From assembly GCA_017934545.1 (NCBI GenBank), contig JAGBJI010000005.1, positions 1-64,000 on the forward strand: a stretch of 64,000 nucleotides of DNA, in the 5' to 3' direction. The translations under genes and the position numbers were made by a program. This document shows positions 38,415 to 47,486 of the stretch, piece by piece. The DNA comes from Bacteroidales bacterium. Lineage in GTDB: Bacteria; Bacteroidota; Bacteroidia; Bacteroidales; P3. The stretch's first letter is position 1, and each line of letters begins with the position of its first letter. The notes beneath the pieces were generated by a model. It ran no database searches, was not told the origin of the DNA, and saw only the letters and a program-made list of their open reading frames with translations.

Positions 38415-38992
38415 AAAGGTTGTTTGACATAGTTTTTTCCCTTCTCGGACTGATTGCAACGTGCTGGTTGTTCGCTTTGATTGCCCTTGCAATAAAGATA
38501 AGCAGCAAAGGCGGAGTGTTTTACAAGCAATACCGTGTGGGCAAAGACAACAAAGATTTTCTTTTGTATAAGTTCCGTTCCATGCGTATCGGTGCTGACA
38601 AAGGTCCGTTGATAACCGTAGGAGGCAAAGACCCGAGAGTGACACGCATAGGTTACTATATACGTAAATACAAACTGGACGAACTGCCGCAACTTATCAA
38701 CGTATTGAAAGGAGATATGTCTTTTGTCGGACCGCGTCCCGAAGTAAGATATTACGTTGACATGTATAATGACACGCAACGGCGTGTGCTTGACGTCCGT
38801 CCGGGTATTACCGACCCTGCATCCATTGCTTACAGGAACGAAAACGAATTGTTGGCACGGCAATCCGACCCCCAACAATATTATATTGACGTAATAATGC
38901 CCGACAAACTGCGTATCAACGCCCAATATCTGCAAAACCGTACATTATTATCTGATATAAAAGTTATTTTCCGCACTTTTGCCGCAATTTAA
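38411..38992 (+). CDS. undecaprenyl-phosphate sugar-1-phosphate transferase
   Basis: A 193-residue bacterial sugar transferase (PglC-like short form). One N-terminal re-entrant hydrophobic segment (KRLFDIVFSLLGLIATCWLF) precedes the catalytic region: YRVGKDNKDFLLYKFRSM, the DE pair in YKLDELPQLINVLKGDMS and the FVGPRPEVRYYV motif. It starts a lipid-linked glycan at the cytoplasmic face. Coupled by a 4 bp overlap to the aminotransferase, whose product may be its substrate. Confidence 0.94.
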   Translation: MKRLFDIVFSLLGLIATCWLFALIALAIKISSKGGVFYKQYRVGKDNKDFLLYKFRSMRIGADKGPLITVGGKDPRVTRIGYYIRKYKLDELPQLINVLKGDMSFVGPRPEVRYYVDMYNDTQRRVLDVRPGITDPASIAYRNENELLARQSDPQQYYIDVIMPDKLRINAQYLQNRTLLSDIKVIFRTFAAI

Positions 38993-39004
38993 AACATATA
39001 TCAC

Positions 39005-39748
39005 ATGGAAATAAAGACCGTTACCGTCATCGGACAGGGCAATGTAGCAAGCCATTACTGCAAAATAATGAATGAAAAAGGCATAAAAACCAAAACGGTT
39101 TGCTCCCGCACACCGTTCAATGCCGAAGACTTGGCTGCGGATTTGATTGTCATTGCCGTAAAAGATGATGCCATTGAGCAAATATGCCGACAAACAGAAC
39201 CTTTTGCACAGCTTATCAACTCCAACCGTTCAATTGTGGTGCATACTTCAGGCTTTAAAGACACACAGTGTTTGAAAAATATTTTTTCTTGCTACGGTTC
39301 GTTTTATCCTTTGCAGACTTTGAAAAAAGGTATCACTATTGACTTTAACACCGTCCCGCTCTGCACTTGGGCAAACACTAATGAAGGCTGTCAGGCGTTG
39401 GAACAATTGGCTTTGAAACTGTCCCCGATACATTACGTTCTGACCGACAGCCAACGCAAAGCCCTTCACCTGTCGGCAGTGTTCGTAAACAATTTCCCCA
39501 ATCATTTGTTTGCGATAGCCAACCGTATTTTGGAAAAAAACAACATACCGTTCAGCACATTGTTTCCGCTCATGGAACGCACCGTTGCCGCAGCCAAAGA
39601 AAACAATCCTTTGTGCGTGCAGACGGGTCCCGCTTTCCGCAACGAAATATCAATAATGGAAGAACACAAAGCATGTCTTAACAACGAAGAAAGAAAAATT
39701 TACGAAATATTATCCGAAAGTATAATCAAAGAACATTCAAACCGATGA
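39005..39748 (+). CDS. Rossmann-like and DUF2520 domain protein
   Basis: A 247-residue protein with an N-terminal NADP-type Rossmann fold (VTVIGQGNVASHYCKIM near residue 5) and a helical C-terminal DUF2520 domain (KALHLSAVFVNNFPNHLFAIAN near residue 151). The family resembles pyrroline-carboxylate reductase-like or F420-like oxidoreductases without a proven reaction. Its stop overlaps the sirtuin start by 4 bp. Confidence 0.88.
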   Translation: MEIKTVTVIGQGNVASHYCKIMNEKGIKTKTVCSRTPFNAEDLAADLIVIAVKDDAIEQICRQTEPFAQLINSNRSIVVHTSGFKDTQCLKNIFSCYGSFYPLQTLKKGITIDFNTVPLCTWANTNEGCQALEQLALKLSPIHYVLTDSQRKALHLSAVFVNNFPNHLFAIANRILEKNNIPFSTLFPLMERTVAAAKENNPLCVQTGPAFRNEISIMEEHKACLNNEERKIYEILSESIIKEHSNR

Positions 39749-40428
39749 AACCTAATTTAGTAGTATTGACCGGAGCGGGCATTTCGGCCGAAAGCGGCAT
39801 AAAAACATTCAGGGACAGTGACGGATTGTGGGAAAACTACCGCATAGAAGACGTGGCTTCGTACGATTCGTTTGAAAAGGACAGCGAACTTGTGACCAAG
39901 TTTTACAACGCACGGCGGCGGCAACTGACAACATGCCAGCCCAACGAAGCCCACAAACAATTGGTTCGGTTGGAGAAAAAATTCAACGTTACCGTAATAA
40001 CCCAAAATGTAGATGATTTGCACGAAAGGGCTGGAAGCACCGAGGTGATACATCTTCACGGCGAATTGACCAAGGCATGCAGCGTAAGCGATAAGCAAGA
40101 AATATACGATATAGGCTACCATGACATAACCCCGATGGACGTTGACAAAAACGGAAACATGTTGCGGCCTTTCATTGTGTGGTTCGGCGAAAGCGTACCT
40201 ATGATTGAACCTGCTGCAAAGGCGGTTGAAAAGGCTTCGGTGTTGATTATTGTAGGTACGTCGTTGGTTGTGTATCCTGCGGCGGGGCTTATGAACTATG
40301 CACCCGCAGGTTGCAAAAAATATCTTATAGACCCGCAACGGCCGCAGGCCGACTTGTCAGGTTTTACATTCATTGAAGAAAAAGCAAGCACGGGCGTAAA
40401 AAAAGCCGTTGACGAACTGTTGGCGTAA
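39745..40428 (+). CDS. NAD-dependent deacylase (sirtuin) without zinc-site cysteines
   Basis: A 227-residue CobB-like sirtuin that removes acyl groups from lysines using NAD+. GAGISAESGI is near residue 10, TQNVDDLHERAG near residue 90, and the catalytic His is in HLHGEL near residue 109. The YNAR motif (Tyr and Arg three apart) matches class III desuccinylase-type enzymes. The zinc module's two CxxC pairs are missing: the segment between HGEL and FIVWFGE has a single Cys. Coupled to the DUF2520 gene. Last gene of the operon. Confidence 0.92.
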   Translation: MKPNLVVLTGAGISAESGIKTFRDSDGLWENYRIEDVASYDSFEKDSELVTKFYNARRRQLTTCQPNEAHKQLVRLEKKFNVTVITQNVDDLHERAGSTEVIHLHGELTKACSVSDKQEIYDIGYHDITPMDVDKNGNMLRPFIVWFGESVPMIEPAAKAVEKASVLIIVGTSLVVYPAAGLMNYAPAGCKKYLIDPQRPQADLSGFTFIEEKASTGVKKAVDELLA

Positions 40429-40472
40429 ATTCAGATAAAAATTTGTTAAAATAAGAACCTGTTTTTGCAGTT

Positions 40473-40565
40473 TCTGAAACCGTTTTGTTTCGGACGGTTC
40501 AAAACTCGGTTTCAGACCGTCCGAAAGTATGTTTTGGACGGTTCAAAATTTACTTTCGGACGGTT
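40473..40565. repeat. array of four GGACGGTT motifs at ~22 bp
   Basis: GGACGGTT occurs in plus orientation at 40492, 40536 and 40558, and its near complement GACCGTCC at 40515, so centres step by 23, 21 and 22 bp. The 10 bp inverted pair TCTGAAACCG (40473) and CGGTTTCAGA (40507) lies at the left end. The array lies between the sirtuin stop and the HU-gene promoter. Confidence 0.72.
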
Positions 40566-40603
40566 TAAAACAAAATCAATTCAGATTTTACGGAAATATT
40601 TCT

Positions 40604-40611
40604 TAACTTTG
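40604..40611 (+). promoter_or_regulatory. -7 box for the HU-like gene and miaB
   Basis: TAACTTTG lies 63 bp before the start at 40674, just after the GGACGGTT array. Confidence 0.6.
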
Positions 40612-40673
40612 CAAAAATATTATCAGCATTTAAAAAATTTTAATTTGCATAAAACATTAAAAAAAGGACGGTT

Positions 40674-41087
40674 ATGGGATTTCCTTTCATAAAATACAAA
40701 CGCAAAATAAACAACAACGGTCACAAACAGGAAAAATACATGGCCAAGGCTTACAACACGGGCATGGTAGAGTTTGATGATTTAAGCATAAGAATGGAAC
40801 AACACTGCACCTTGTCACGCAGCGACGTTCAGGCGGTGGTCATGGAGTTGGAATATCAGATAGAAACGCTTTTGAAGCAGGGTCATTCGGTCAGAGTGGG
40901 CAACTTAGGCATATTTTACCCCACCCTGCAATCTTCGCTTGCCGAAGATGCGTCGCAGATTCACCCCGGCTCAATAAAGAAAATAGTTTGCAATTTCCTT
41001 GCTTCCAAAAAGTTTAAATCAAATCTTAACGACACACAGTTCGATTTGATAGACAGGGACGTAAGATTGTCAAAAGGCATTGAATAA
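40674..41087 (+). CDS. HU-family DNA-binding protein
   Basis: A 137-residue HU/IHF-related protein of the longer Bacteroidetes type. The N-terminal helices cover about 20-65 (LSRSDVQAVVMELEYQIETLLKQGHSV), followed by the VRVGNLGIFYPTL turn into the beta arm. DNA bending is the likely role. The start MGFPFIKYKRK at 40674 is typical of this family; a later in-frame ATG exists at 40741. miaB follows after 6 bp. The 22 bp array sits directly upstream. Confidence 0.85.
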   Translation: MGFPFIKYKRKINNNGHKQEKYMAKAYNTGMVEFDDLSIRMEQHCTLSRSDVQAVVMELEYQIETLLKQGHSVRVGNLGIFYPTLQSSLAEDASQIHPGSIKKIVCNFLASKKFKSNLNDTQFDLIDRDVRLSKGIE

Positions 41088-41093
41088 CACCAT

Positions 41094-42401
41094 ATGAAAA
41101 ACGTTTACATAGAAACCTACGGCTGCCAGATGAACCAAGCCGACAGCGGAATTGTGGCAAAAGTGCTGACCGACAACGGTTATACGTTGGTAAACAACCA
41201 AGACGATGCCGACGTTATACTTATCAATACCTGTGCGGTGAGGGACAATGCCGAAAAACGCATACACAACCGTGTCCGCGACTTGCAAAGTCTGAAAAAG
41301 AAACACCCGTTGCTGAAAATAGGAATAATAGGTTGCATGGCAGAGAGGCTTAAAGACTCGCTAATCAACGAAGACAAGGCCGACGTTGTATGCGGCCCCG
41401 ACGCATACAGGGATATTGCTGCGTTGATTGGGCAAACAACGGGTATAAACGTTGCTTTGTCTGACGAAGAAACCTACGAAGACATAGTTCCGTTGGAGAT
41501 TGATTCTGACGGAATATCGGCGTTTATCTCCGTAATGAGAGGCTGCGAGAACTTCTGCTCGTATTGCGTGGTTCCGTACACAAGAGGCAAAGAGAGAAGC
41601 CGTTCGGCGTCAAGTATAATCAAACAAGCCGAAAGTCTGTTCAACAAAGGTTACAGGGACATAACGCTTTTGGGGCAAAATGTCAACTCATACCGTTTTG
41701 AAGACAACGGTAAGGTAATAGATTTTGCGGACTTGTTGGCAATGACGGCTGCTATAAATCCGCTTTTGCGGGTAAGGTTCGCCACGTCACACCCCAAAGA
41801 TTTAAGCGAAAAACTCATAGACACCATAGCTTCGCACAAAAACATATGCAAATATATTCACCTGCCCATACAATCGGGTTCGGACAATATGTTAAAGAAA
41901 ATGAACCGCAAATATACGGTAAGCCAATACCTTGAAAAGACCGACCTTATCCGCAGAAAGATACCCGACTGTGCTTTAAGTACGGACGTCATTGCGGGAT
42001 TTTGCGGCGAAACCGAAGAAGACCACAGGCAAACGCTTGAAATATTCAAACGCATTGGCTACGATTCGGCTTATATGTTCAAATATTCAGAACGGCCGGG
42101 TACATTGGCGTCTAAAAAGTATGCGGACGATGTCAAGGAAGAAGAAAAGGTAAGAAGGTTGCAACAGATAATAGATTTGCAACGCGAACTTTCGCTTTCA
42201 AGCAACAAAAAAGATATAGGCAAAACTTTTGAAGTTTTGGTTGAGGGTGAAAGCAAGCGGGATAAGACCAAACTTTACGGCAGGACATCGCAGAACAAAG
42301 TAGTGATATTTGACAAACAGGACAACAAAAAAGGAGATTATATACTTGTGGAAATTGAAAACTGCACGTCAGCAACTCTTTTCGGCAAAAAAAAACAGTA
42401 A
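41094..42401 (+). CDS. miaB: tRNA-2-methylthio-N6-dimethylallyladenosine synthase
   Basis: A 435-residue radical SAM methylthiotransferase acting on A37 of tRNAs. The N-terminal UPF0004 domain has Cys in YGCQMN, NTCAVRDN and IGCMAERL. The SAM cluster is C151, C155 and C158 (CENFCSYC). A C-terminal TRAM domain (about 370-432) binds tRNA. Full length, co-transcribed with the HU-like gene. Confidence 0.96.
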   Translation: MKNVYIETYGCQMNQADSGIVAKVLTDNGYTLVNNQDDADVILINTCAVRDNAEKRIHNRVRDLQSLKKKHPLLKIGIIGCMAERLKDSLINEDKADVVCGPDAYRDIAALIGQTTGINVALSDEETYEDIVPLEIDSDGISAFISVMRGCENFCSYCVVPYTRGKERSRSASSIIKQAESLFNKGYRDITLLGQNVNSYRFEDNGKVIDFADLLAMTAAINPLLRVRFATSHPKDLSEKLIDTIASHKNICKYIHLPIQSGSDNMLKKMNRKYTVSQYLEKTDLIRRKIPDCALSTDVIAGFCGETEEDHRQTLEIFKRIGYDSAYMFKYSERPGTLASKKYADDVKEEEKVRRLQQIIDLQRELSLSSNKKDIGKTFEVLVEGESKRDKTKLYGRTSQNKVVIFDKQDNKKGDYILVEIENCTSATLFGKKKQ

Positions 42402-42428
42402 TTGCTTTGTAAAAACAAAAAATAATAA

Positions 42429-42436
42429 TACCTTTG
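42429..42436 (+). promoter_or_regulatory. -7 box for the exopolysaccharide export pair
   Basis: TACCTTTG lies 24 bp before the ATG at 42460, and thus downstream of any start inside miaB. Confidence 0.6.
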
Positions 42437-42459
42437 CAAATTCAAATATACATATACAT

Positions 42460-43287
42460 ATGAGAAACATTATAAAATTCAGCGGAATAGCGGTTGCGGT
42501 GTTTATTTTGGCATCCTGTACATCGCAGAAAAACCTTATATATTTCCAAAACGACGAATTGGATTCCAACATTCCCGACGAACAGGTTTACAATTACCCG
42601 CAAGGGCATAACAATGCCTCACCCGAATACAGGCTTCAGCCCCATGACATGTTGTATATCCAAATCTATTCTTCCATGGATGAGGAAACAAACAAACTTT
42701 TCTCGGGCAGCAGCTCAAGCAACTCAAATTATACCACCACTTCCGAAACGGGTATTTTCTTAAATTCATATGAGGTTAATGACGAGGGAAATATAACCCT
42801 TCCTGTTATAGGGGACATTAATGTAACAGGTATGACGATTGACGAAGTTAAAGAAAAAATCCGCATCAAAGCGGAAGAATATTCCAAGGGAATAGTGGTT
42901 TCCTGCCGTATGGTCACTTTTAAGATAAAGGTTGCGGGGGAAATAGCCCGTCCGGGCATATATACTTTCTACCAACCGAGCGTTGACATCTTTGATGCGT
43001 TGTTGGCAGCTGGTGATTTGACTTACGACGGCAACCGTTCAAAGATACGCGTTGTCAGAAAGACCGCTACGGAAGATGTGGTGTATACTTTGGATATAAG
43101 AAAAGCTTCAGTAATGAGGGACCCTCACTATTATTTGCGGCCGGGTGACATTGTATATGTAGAACCTAATAAAAACACCAAGAATCTTACTTACTTAAAC
43201 CGTCCTCTTTCTACAATCGGATCCATCGCATCGGTCATTACGGCATTCGTAACAGTGATTTTGGCAATACACAATGCAACAAAATAA
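42460..43287 (+). CDS. Wza-like polysaccharide export lipoprotein
   Basis: A 275-residue outer-membrane polysaccharide export protein. A lipoprotein signal ends at Cys19 (VFILASC). A Poly_export domain (YRLQPHDMLYIQIY ... VNDEGNITLPVIGDINVTG) and an SLBB domain (VAGEIARPGIYTFYQPSVDIFDALLAAG) follow. The end is a hydrophobic span (TIGSIASVITAFVTVILAI). The frame stays open back to 42310 inside miaB, but promoter and signal peptide point to 42460. It works with the Wzc-like kinase 19 bp downstream. Confidence 0.93.
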   Translation: MRNIIKFSGIAVAVFILASCTSQKNLIYFQNDELDSNIPDEQVYNYPQGHNNASPEYRLQPHDMLYIQIYSSMDEETNKLFSGSSSSNSNYTTTSETGIFLNSYEVNDEGNITLPVIGDINVTGMTIDEVKEKIRIKAEEYSKGIVVSCRMVTFKIKVAGEIARPGIYTFYQPSVDIFDALLAAGDLTYDGNRSKIRVVRKTATEDVVYTLDIRKASVMRDPHYYLRPGDIVYVEPNKNTKNLTYLNRPLSTIGSIASVITAFVTVILAIHNATK

Positions 43288-43306
43288 ATAAAAACACAGC
43301 AAAAAC

Positions 43307-45892
43307 ATGAACCAAACCAATAATACAAACCAATATAACGTACCTGCTCCGCAGGAACAGAGCGAAAATCAAATTAATTTTGCGGAATTATGGTTTAAAA
43401 TCCTTGACAAATGGTATTTCTTTGTCATTGCGGTGGTTTTAGCACTGATTATAGCGTTTTTAGTCAACAGATATGCAACGCCTAAATACGAAGCCACAAC
43501 TTCTTTGTTGATAAAATCCAACAACGATATGTTGAACAGTTTGGATATGGGTCCCGTGTTAAACAGAAACTACAACGCTTCGGATTTCCAAAACGCCATA
43601 GGAACCATCCAATCGTTCACTATGACCAAGCGGACTCTGAAGGCAATGGAACTTTACTGCAATTACTACGAAAGGATTAACTTCAGAAACGTGGACATAT
43701 ATAAAGAAAATCCGTTCGAAGTTATCCTTGACCCCGCAAAAGACAAACAGCCTACCGGTTTTATGATAAAAGTAAAATTGGAATCGGCCGATGCCTGCCG
43801 TATATCTTACGCTGCAAAAATGGCAGTGCCTGTTTACGACTATGCTGAAGACGTTTTGTCGCAGGAACAGGTCAACATACCAGCAAGAGATAACGTAAAA
43901 CTTGCATACAACCAATGGTATACTCTTGACGGAATGAGATTCAAAATAAAACTTAAGGACTCTTGGAATCAGAATCTGTCAAAAATAGACTACGCTTTCA
44001 CCATTAATGACTTTGATTACTTGGCCGGAGCGTTTAATTCCACAAAAATAGACCTTATAAATAAGGAAGCGTCAATTGTAACCATAAAATTCCGCCATCC
44101 TAATCAGAAAAAAGCAGTGGATTTTGTGAACATGCTTTGCAAGATTTACATTGACCAAACGTTTGAAGAGAAGAATTATCTTAATGTTGCTACAATCAAC
44201 TTCGTCAATTCACAGATAAACTCCATCGGAGATTCGCTTTCCAAAGCCGAAGCGAGAAAAGAAGCTTTCCAACAGTCAAGCAACACACTTAATCTGACTA
44301 ACGACGGACAATATTTGTACAACCGTGTGAACGATTTGCAAACAAAACGTGCCGAAGAGTACACCCGCCAACAATATTTTGCACATCTGTCAAACTATTT
44401 GGACAAATCGGAATTGGACGAAGCGATAGCATCGCCTGCGGCAATGGGTGTATCGGACCCCGTTCTCAACGGATTGATAGAACAATTGACAGGAGCAATC
44501 ATAACTTATAAAACGGCAATAGAAAACCGAACGGAAAAGAACCCGAGAACCAAAGAACTTCAAATAAAAATTCAGACTTTAAGAAAGCAAATAGGAGAAA
44601 GTTTGAAAAATTTGAAGAACGTATCGGATTTAAATATGAGGGAATTGCAACGCCAACAGAACGAACTTCAGGTACAGATAGACAAATTGCCTTCAACCGA
44701 AAGAAATATGATTAACATTGAACGTCAATTCAAGTTCAATGACGAAATATACACGTTCTTATATCAAAAAAGGGCGGATGCAGAGATTGCAAAAAACGCA
44801 GCATTGCCTGACCACAAAGTCATAGACAAAGCTTTGACGAGTATAAAAGTTTCCCCTAAAAGCGGAATGAACTACTTGATTGCATTTGTACTCGGATTGG
44901 TTATACCCGGACTTTACATCTTTGTACGCTATATAACAAAGGATACTATAGACAGCAAAGACGACGTGGCGAAACTGTCAGACAATCCTGTACTTGGCTA
45001 CATCCCTGAATTCCCTAAAGAATATCATAAATTCATTGTATTTGACAAACCGCGCAGTCAGATAACCGAGGCATACCGTTCTATACGTACCAACATTAAA
45101 TATGTATTCAACGAGGACGATAAAGAAAACGGCAACGTTATTTTGGTTACTTCCGCAATGCCGGGTGAAGGAAAGAGTTTGACTTCATTCAATATCGCAT
45201 CCGTTTTCTCAATAACTGGCAACAAAACCTTATATGTTGAATATGACTTGCGTAAACCGCGTTTGTACAAACAACTTAACTTGAATTCAGCGGTAGGTAT
45301 ATCCACTTATTATATAGGACAGACTTCTTTGGAGGACTCTATTCAACATACGGAATTTGACAATTTGGACGCTCTTTGCGTAGGTCCAGTTCCGCCTAAC
45401 CCATCGGAAATCATAGACTCCAAGAAAAACAAAGACTTAATCCAGGAATTTAGAAAGAGATATGACTATATAATTTTGGATACCCCTCCTGTAAACTTGA
45501 TAGCGGACGCACAAACGCTTGCAAAAGAAGCAGACATATCTTTGTTTGTAGTACGTTTGGGAGTAACTTCTTCAAGTATTTTGAGCGTATGTCTTACCGA
45601 AATGGAACAACGAAGCGGCGTGAAACCTAAATTAGTACTTAACGGCATAAAGACCATTATGCAGAAATACGGTTACGGCAAAGGATACGGCTACGGTTAC
45701 GGTTATGGATACGGAGGATACGGTTACGGCAAGAGCTACGGCTACGGAGGATACGGCAAAGGCTCTTCGTACGGTTACGGATACGGTTACGGTGATTATT
45801 TGAAAGAATATACATTCGGATATTTTGAAGATGAAAACACGGAAGTAAAACGCAAGAAAAAATCTTCCGGCAAATCATCGGATAAAAACTGA
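43307..45892 (+). CDS. Wzc-like polysaccharide co-polymerase / tyrosine autokinase
   Basis: An 861-residue inner-membrane protein. A Wzz-type periplasmic part lies between two spans (near residues 36-52 and about 525-545). The cytoplasmic BY-kinase has Walker A MPGEGKS ending at Ser624, Walker A' YVEYDLRKPRLYKQ and Walker B YIILDTPPVNLIAD. The tail is unusual: about residues 788-833 are Gly-Tyr repeats (YGYGKGYGYGYG and so on) before a Lys-rich end. Tyr clusters in this position are the usual autophosphorylation sites that control chain length. Encoded with the Wza-like gene. Confidence 0.94.
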   Translation: MNQTNNTNQYNVPAPQEQSENQINFAELWFKILDKWYFFVIAVVLALIIAFLVNRYATPKYEATTSLLIKSNNDMLNSLDMGPVLNRNYNASDFQNAIGTIQSFTMTKRTLKAMELYCNYYERINFRNVDIYKENPFEVILDPAKDKQPTGFMIKVKLESADACRISYAAKMAVPVYDYAEDVLSQEQVNIPARDNVKLAYNQWYTLDGMRFKIKLKDSWNQNLSKIDYAFTINDFDYLAGAFNSTKIDLINKEASIVTIKFRHPNQKKAVDFVNMLCKIYIDQTFEEKNYLNVATINFVNSQINSIGDSLSKAEARKEAFQQSSNTLNLTNDGQYLYNRVNDLQTKRAEEYTRQQYFAHLSNYLDKSELDEAIASPAAMGVSDPVLNGLIEQLTGAIITYKTAIENRTEKNPRTKELQIKIQTLRKQIGESLKNLKNVSDLNMRELQRQQNELQVQIDKLPSTERNMINIERQFKFNDEIYTFLYQKRADAEIAKNAALPDHKVIDKALTSIKVSPKSGMNYLIAFVLGLVIPGLYIFVRYITKDTIDSKDDVAKLSDNPVLGYIPEFPKEYHKFIVFDKPRSQITEAYRSIRTNIKYVFNEDDKENGNVILVTSAMPGEGKSLTSFNIASVFSITGNKTLYVEYDLRKPRLYKQLNLNSAVGISTYYIGQTSLEDSIQHTEFDNLDALCVGPVPPNPSEIIDSKKNKDLIQEFRKRYDYIILDTPPVNLIADAQTLAKEADISLFVVRLGVTSSSILSVCLTEMEQRSGVKPKLVLNGIKTIMQKYGYGKGYGYGYGYGYGGYGYGKSYGYGGYGKGSSYGYGYGYGDYLKEYTFGYFEDENTEVKRKKKSSGKSSDKN

Positions 45893-45912
45893 AAATATTC
45901 CCGTTCGGAGTA

Positions 45913-46911
45913 ATGGCAAAAAAATCAAATAAGCATTGCAACATTCCGATATTCATACCTCAACAAGCATGTCCGCATCAATGTATTTACTGTAACCAGA
46001 GGTATATTAGCGGTCAGCATACAATTCCGGGCAAACAGGAAGTAAAACAAACAATAGATAAATATCTTTCAACCGCTGAAGAAGACACAGACATACAAGT
46101 TGCCTTCTTCGGCGGAACTTTTACAGCTCTGGGCATAGAAGAACAACTCTCATACTTAAAAACAGTAAAGCCTTACATAGACAGTAAACGTATCCGCTCC
46201 GTACGTCTGTCCACACGCCCCGATTACATCAATACGGAAATACTTGATATGTTGAAACAATACAATGTAACCGATATTGAACTCGGAGCGCAAAGCCTTG
46301 ACGACGGAGTATTGCAATACTCGCAGCGGGGACACACCGTCAGGGACGTAACAGAGGCTTCAAACCTTATAACTGCCTACGGATTTAATTTAGGTCTGCA
46401 GATGATGATTGGCCTGCCGCAAGACACACTGCAAAAAAGTATTCATACGGCACAAACAATAGTATCCCTTAAAGCCGTTTGCACAAGAATTTATCCTACT
46501 TTGGTCATTGAACGCACTCCTTTGGCCGCTCTTTACAGACAAGGTCAATATCAACCCCTGTCAATTGAACAAGCGGTGCATTGGACAAAGGAAATATACA
46601 AGATTTTTGTCAAAGAAAACGTAAATGTGCTGCGTGTCGGATTGCACCCGTCGGAAGATTTGCTCAACGGCAAAGGCTATATTGCAGGACCGTTCCACCC
46701 TTCGTTTTTTGAACTTGTGCTTACGGAGTTGTGGAAAGAAAAGTTTACGGCATTGCCTGCTGATACACAACTAATAAAAGTAAACCCCGCCGACATAAAC
46801 TATGCCGTAGGCTATTGTTCGTCAAATCTTAAATATTTGAAAACTGTAAATAAGAATATTAAAATCTTGCAGGACGCAACCGTTGACAGAAACAATTTTG
46901 TCTGTCTTTAA
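45913..46911 (+). CDS. Elp3-like radical SAM protein
   Basis: A 332-residue radical SAM protein with the SAM cluster at CPHQCIYC near residue 21 and the phrase FFGGTFTALGIEEQ near residue 63. The GLPQDTL and GLHPSEDLL segments match the Elp3/oxygen-independent coproporphyrinogen-oxidase-like group found in many anaerobes. No acetyltransferase domain is present, unlike true Elp3. Reaction unknown. It starts 20 bp after the Wzc-like gene and ends 2 bp from the convergent acyltransferase gene. Confidence 0.88.
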   Translation: MAKKSNKHCNIPIFIPQQACPHQCIYCNQRYISGQHTIPGKQEVKQTIDKYLSTAEEDTDIQVAFFGGTFTALGIEEQLSYLKTVKPYIDSKRIRSVRLSTRPDYINTEILDMLKQYNVTDIELGAQSLDDGVLQYSQRGHTVRDVTEASNLITAYGFNLGLQMMIGLPQDTLQKSIHTAQTIVSLKAVCTRIYPTLVIERTPLAALYRQGQYQPLSIEQAVHWTKEIYKIFVKENVNVLRVGLHPSEDLLNGKGYIAGPFHPSFFELVLTELWKEKFTALPADTQLIKVNPADINYAVGYCSSNLKYLKTVNKNIKILQDATVDRNNFVCL

Positions 46912-46913
46912 AA

Positions 46914-47486
46914 TTATTGCTTTAAATACTCTTTGCTCAAATTAAATTTCTCGGGGTGTTTGGCTCTGACGTTCTTGTAAAAATTTTCTATTATTAAAAA
47001 ATCCTTTTTGAAATCGCCGCTCGGCACTAACTTATCCTGTTTGTTGACTCCGCATGTTTTCTTTTCGTAATCAATCCATGCCATAAAAACAGGACGGTTG
47101 CTTTGCTGGGCAATATAATAAAATCCCCTTTTCCAATTGTCAGTACGTTTTCTCGTGCCTTCGGGAGTTATGATAACGGAAAAGTTCTTATCGGTTTGCA
47201 AACGTCGGACAATATCCGTAAAAAATCCCCTGCCGTCATGCCCTCTGTCAACAGGCACGGCTCCCAACATCTTCAGTATTGCTCCGAGCGGAAAGAAAAA
47301 CAATTCTTTCTTTATAAGAAAACGGCTGTTTATGCCTAAAGCCCACAGACCTGCCCTTCCCCAGACAAAATCCCACATACTTGTGTGGGGAGCTTCAATA
47401 ATAACGGCGTTTTTCATCTCTTCGGAAAAATCCGAATGAAGATGAAAACCGCCTGCTTTAAGTATCAATCTGCCTAATGTACGCAT
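46914..47486 (-). CDS. PlsC-like 1-acylglycerol-3-phosphate acyltransferase
   Basis: A 190-residue acyltransferase of the LPLAT group. The catalytic H(x4)D is HTSMWD near residue 35, and the substrate motif TPEGTRKR is near residue 107. It is shorter than E. coli PlsC (245), as usual for this subgroup, which may act on glycerophospholipids or other lipids. Its ATG overlaps the ackA stop by one base (TAATG), so it is translated with ackA. Confidence 0.9.
   Translation of the reverse strand: MRTLGRLILKAGGFHLHSDFSEEMKNAVIIEAPHTSMWDFVWGRAGLWALGINSRFLIKKELFFFPLGAILKMLGAVPVDRGHDGRGFFTDIVRRLQTDKNFSVIITPEGTRKRTDNWKRGFYYIAQQSNRPVFMAWIDYEKKTCGVNKQDKLVPSGDFKKDFLIIENFYKNVRAKHPEKFNLSKEYLKQ

Noticed and set aside
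42310-42459. Start of the Wza-like gene inside miaB
   Set aside because: The lipoprotein signal begins at 42460, 24 bp after a good -7 box.
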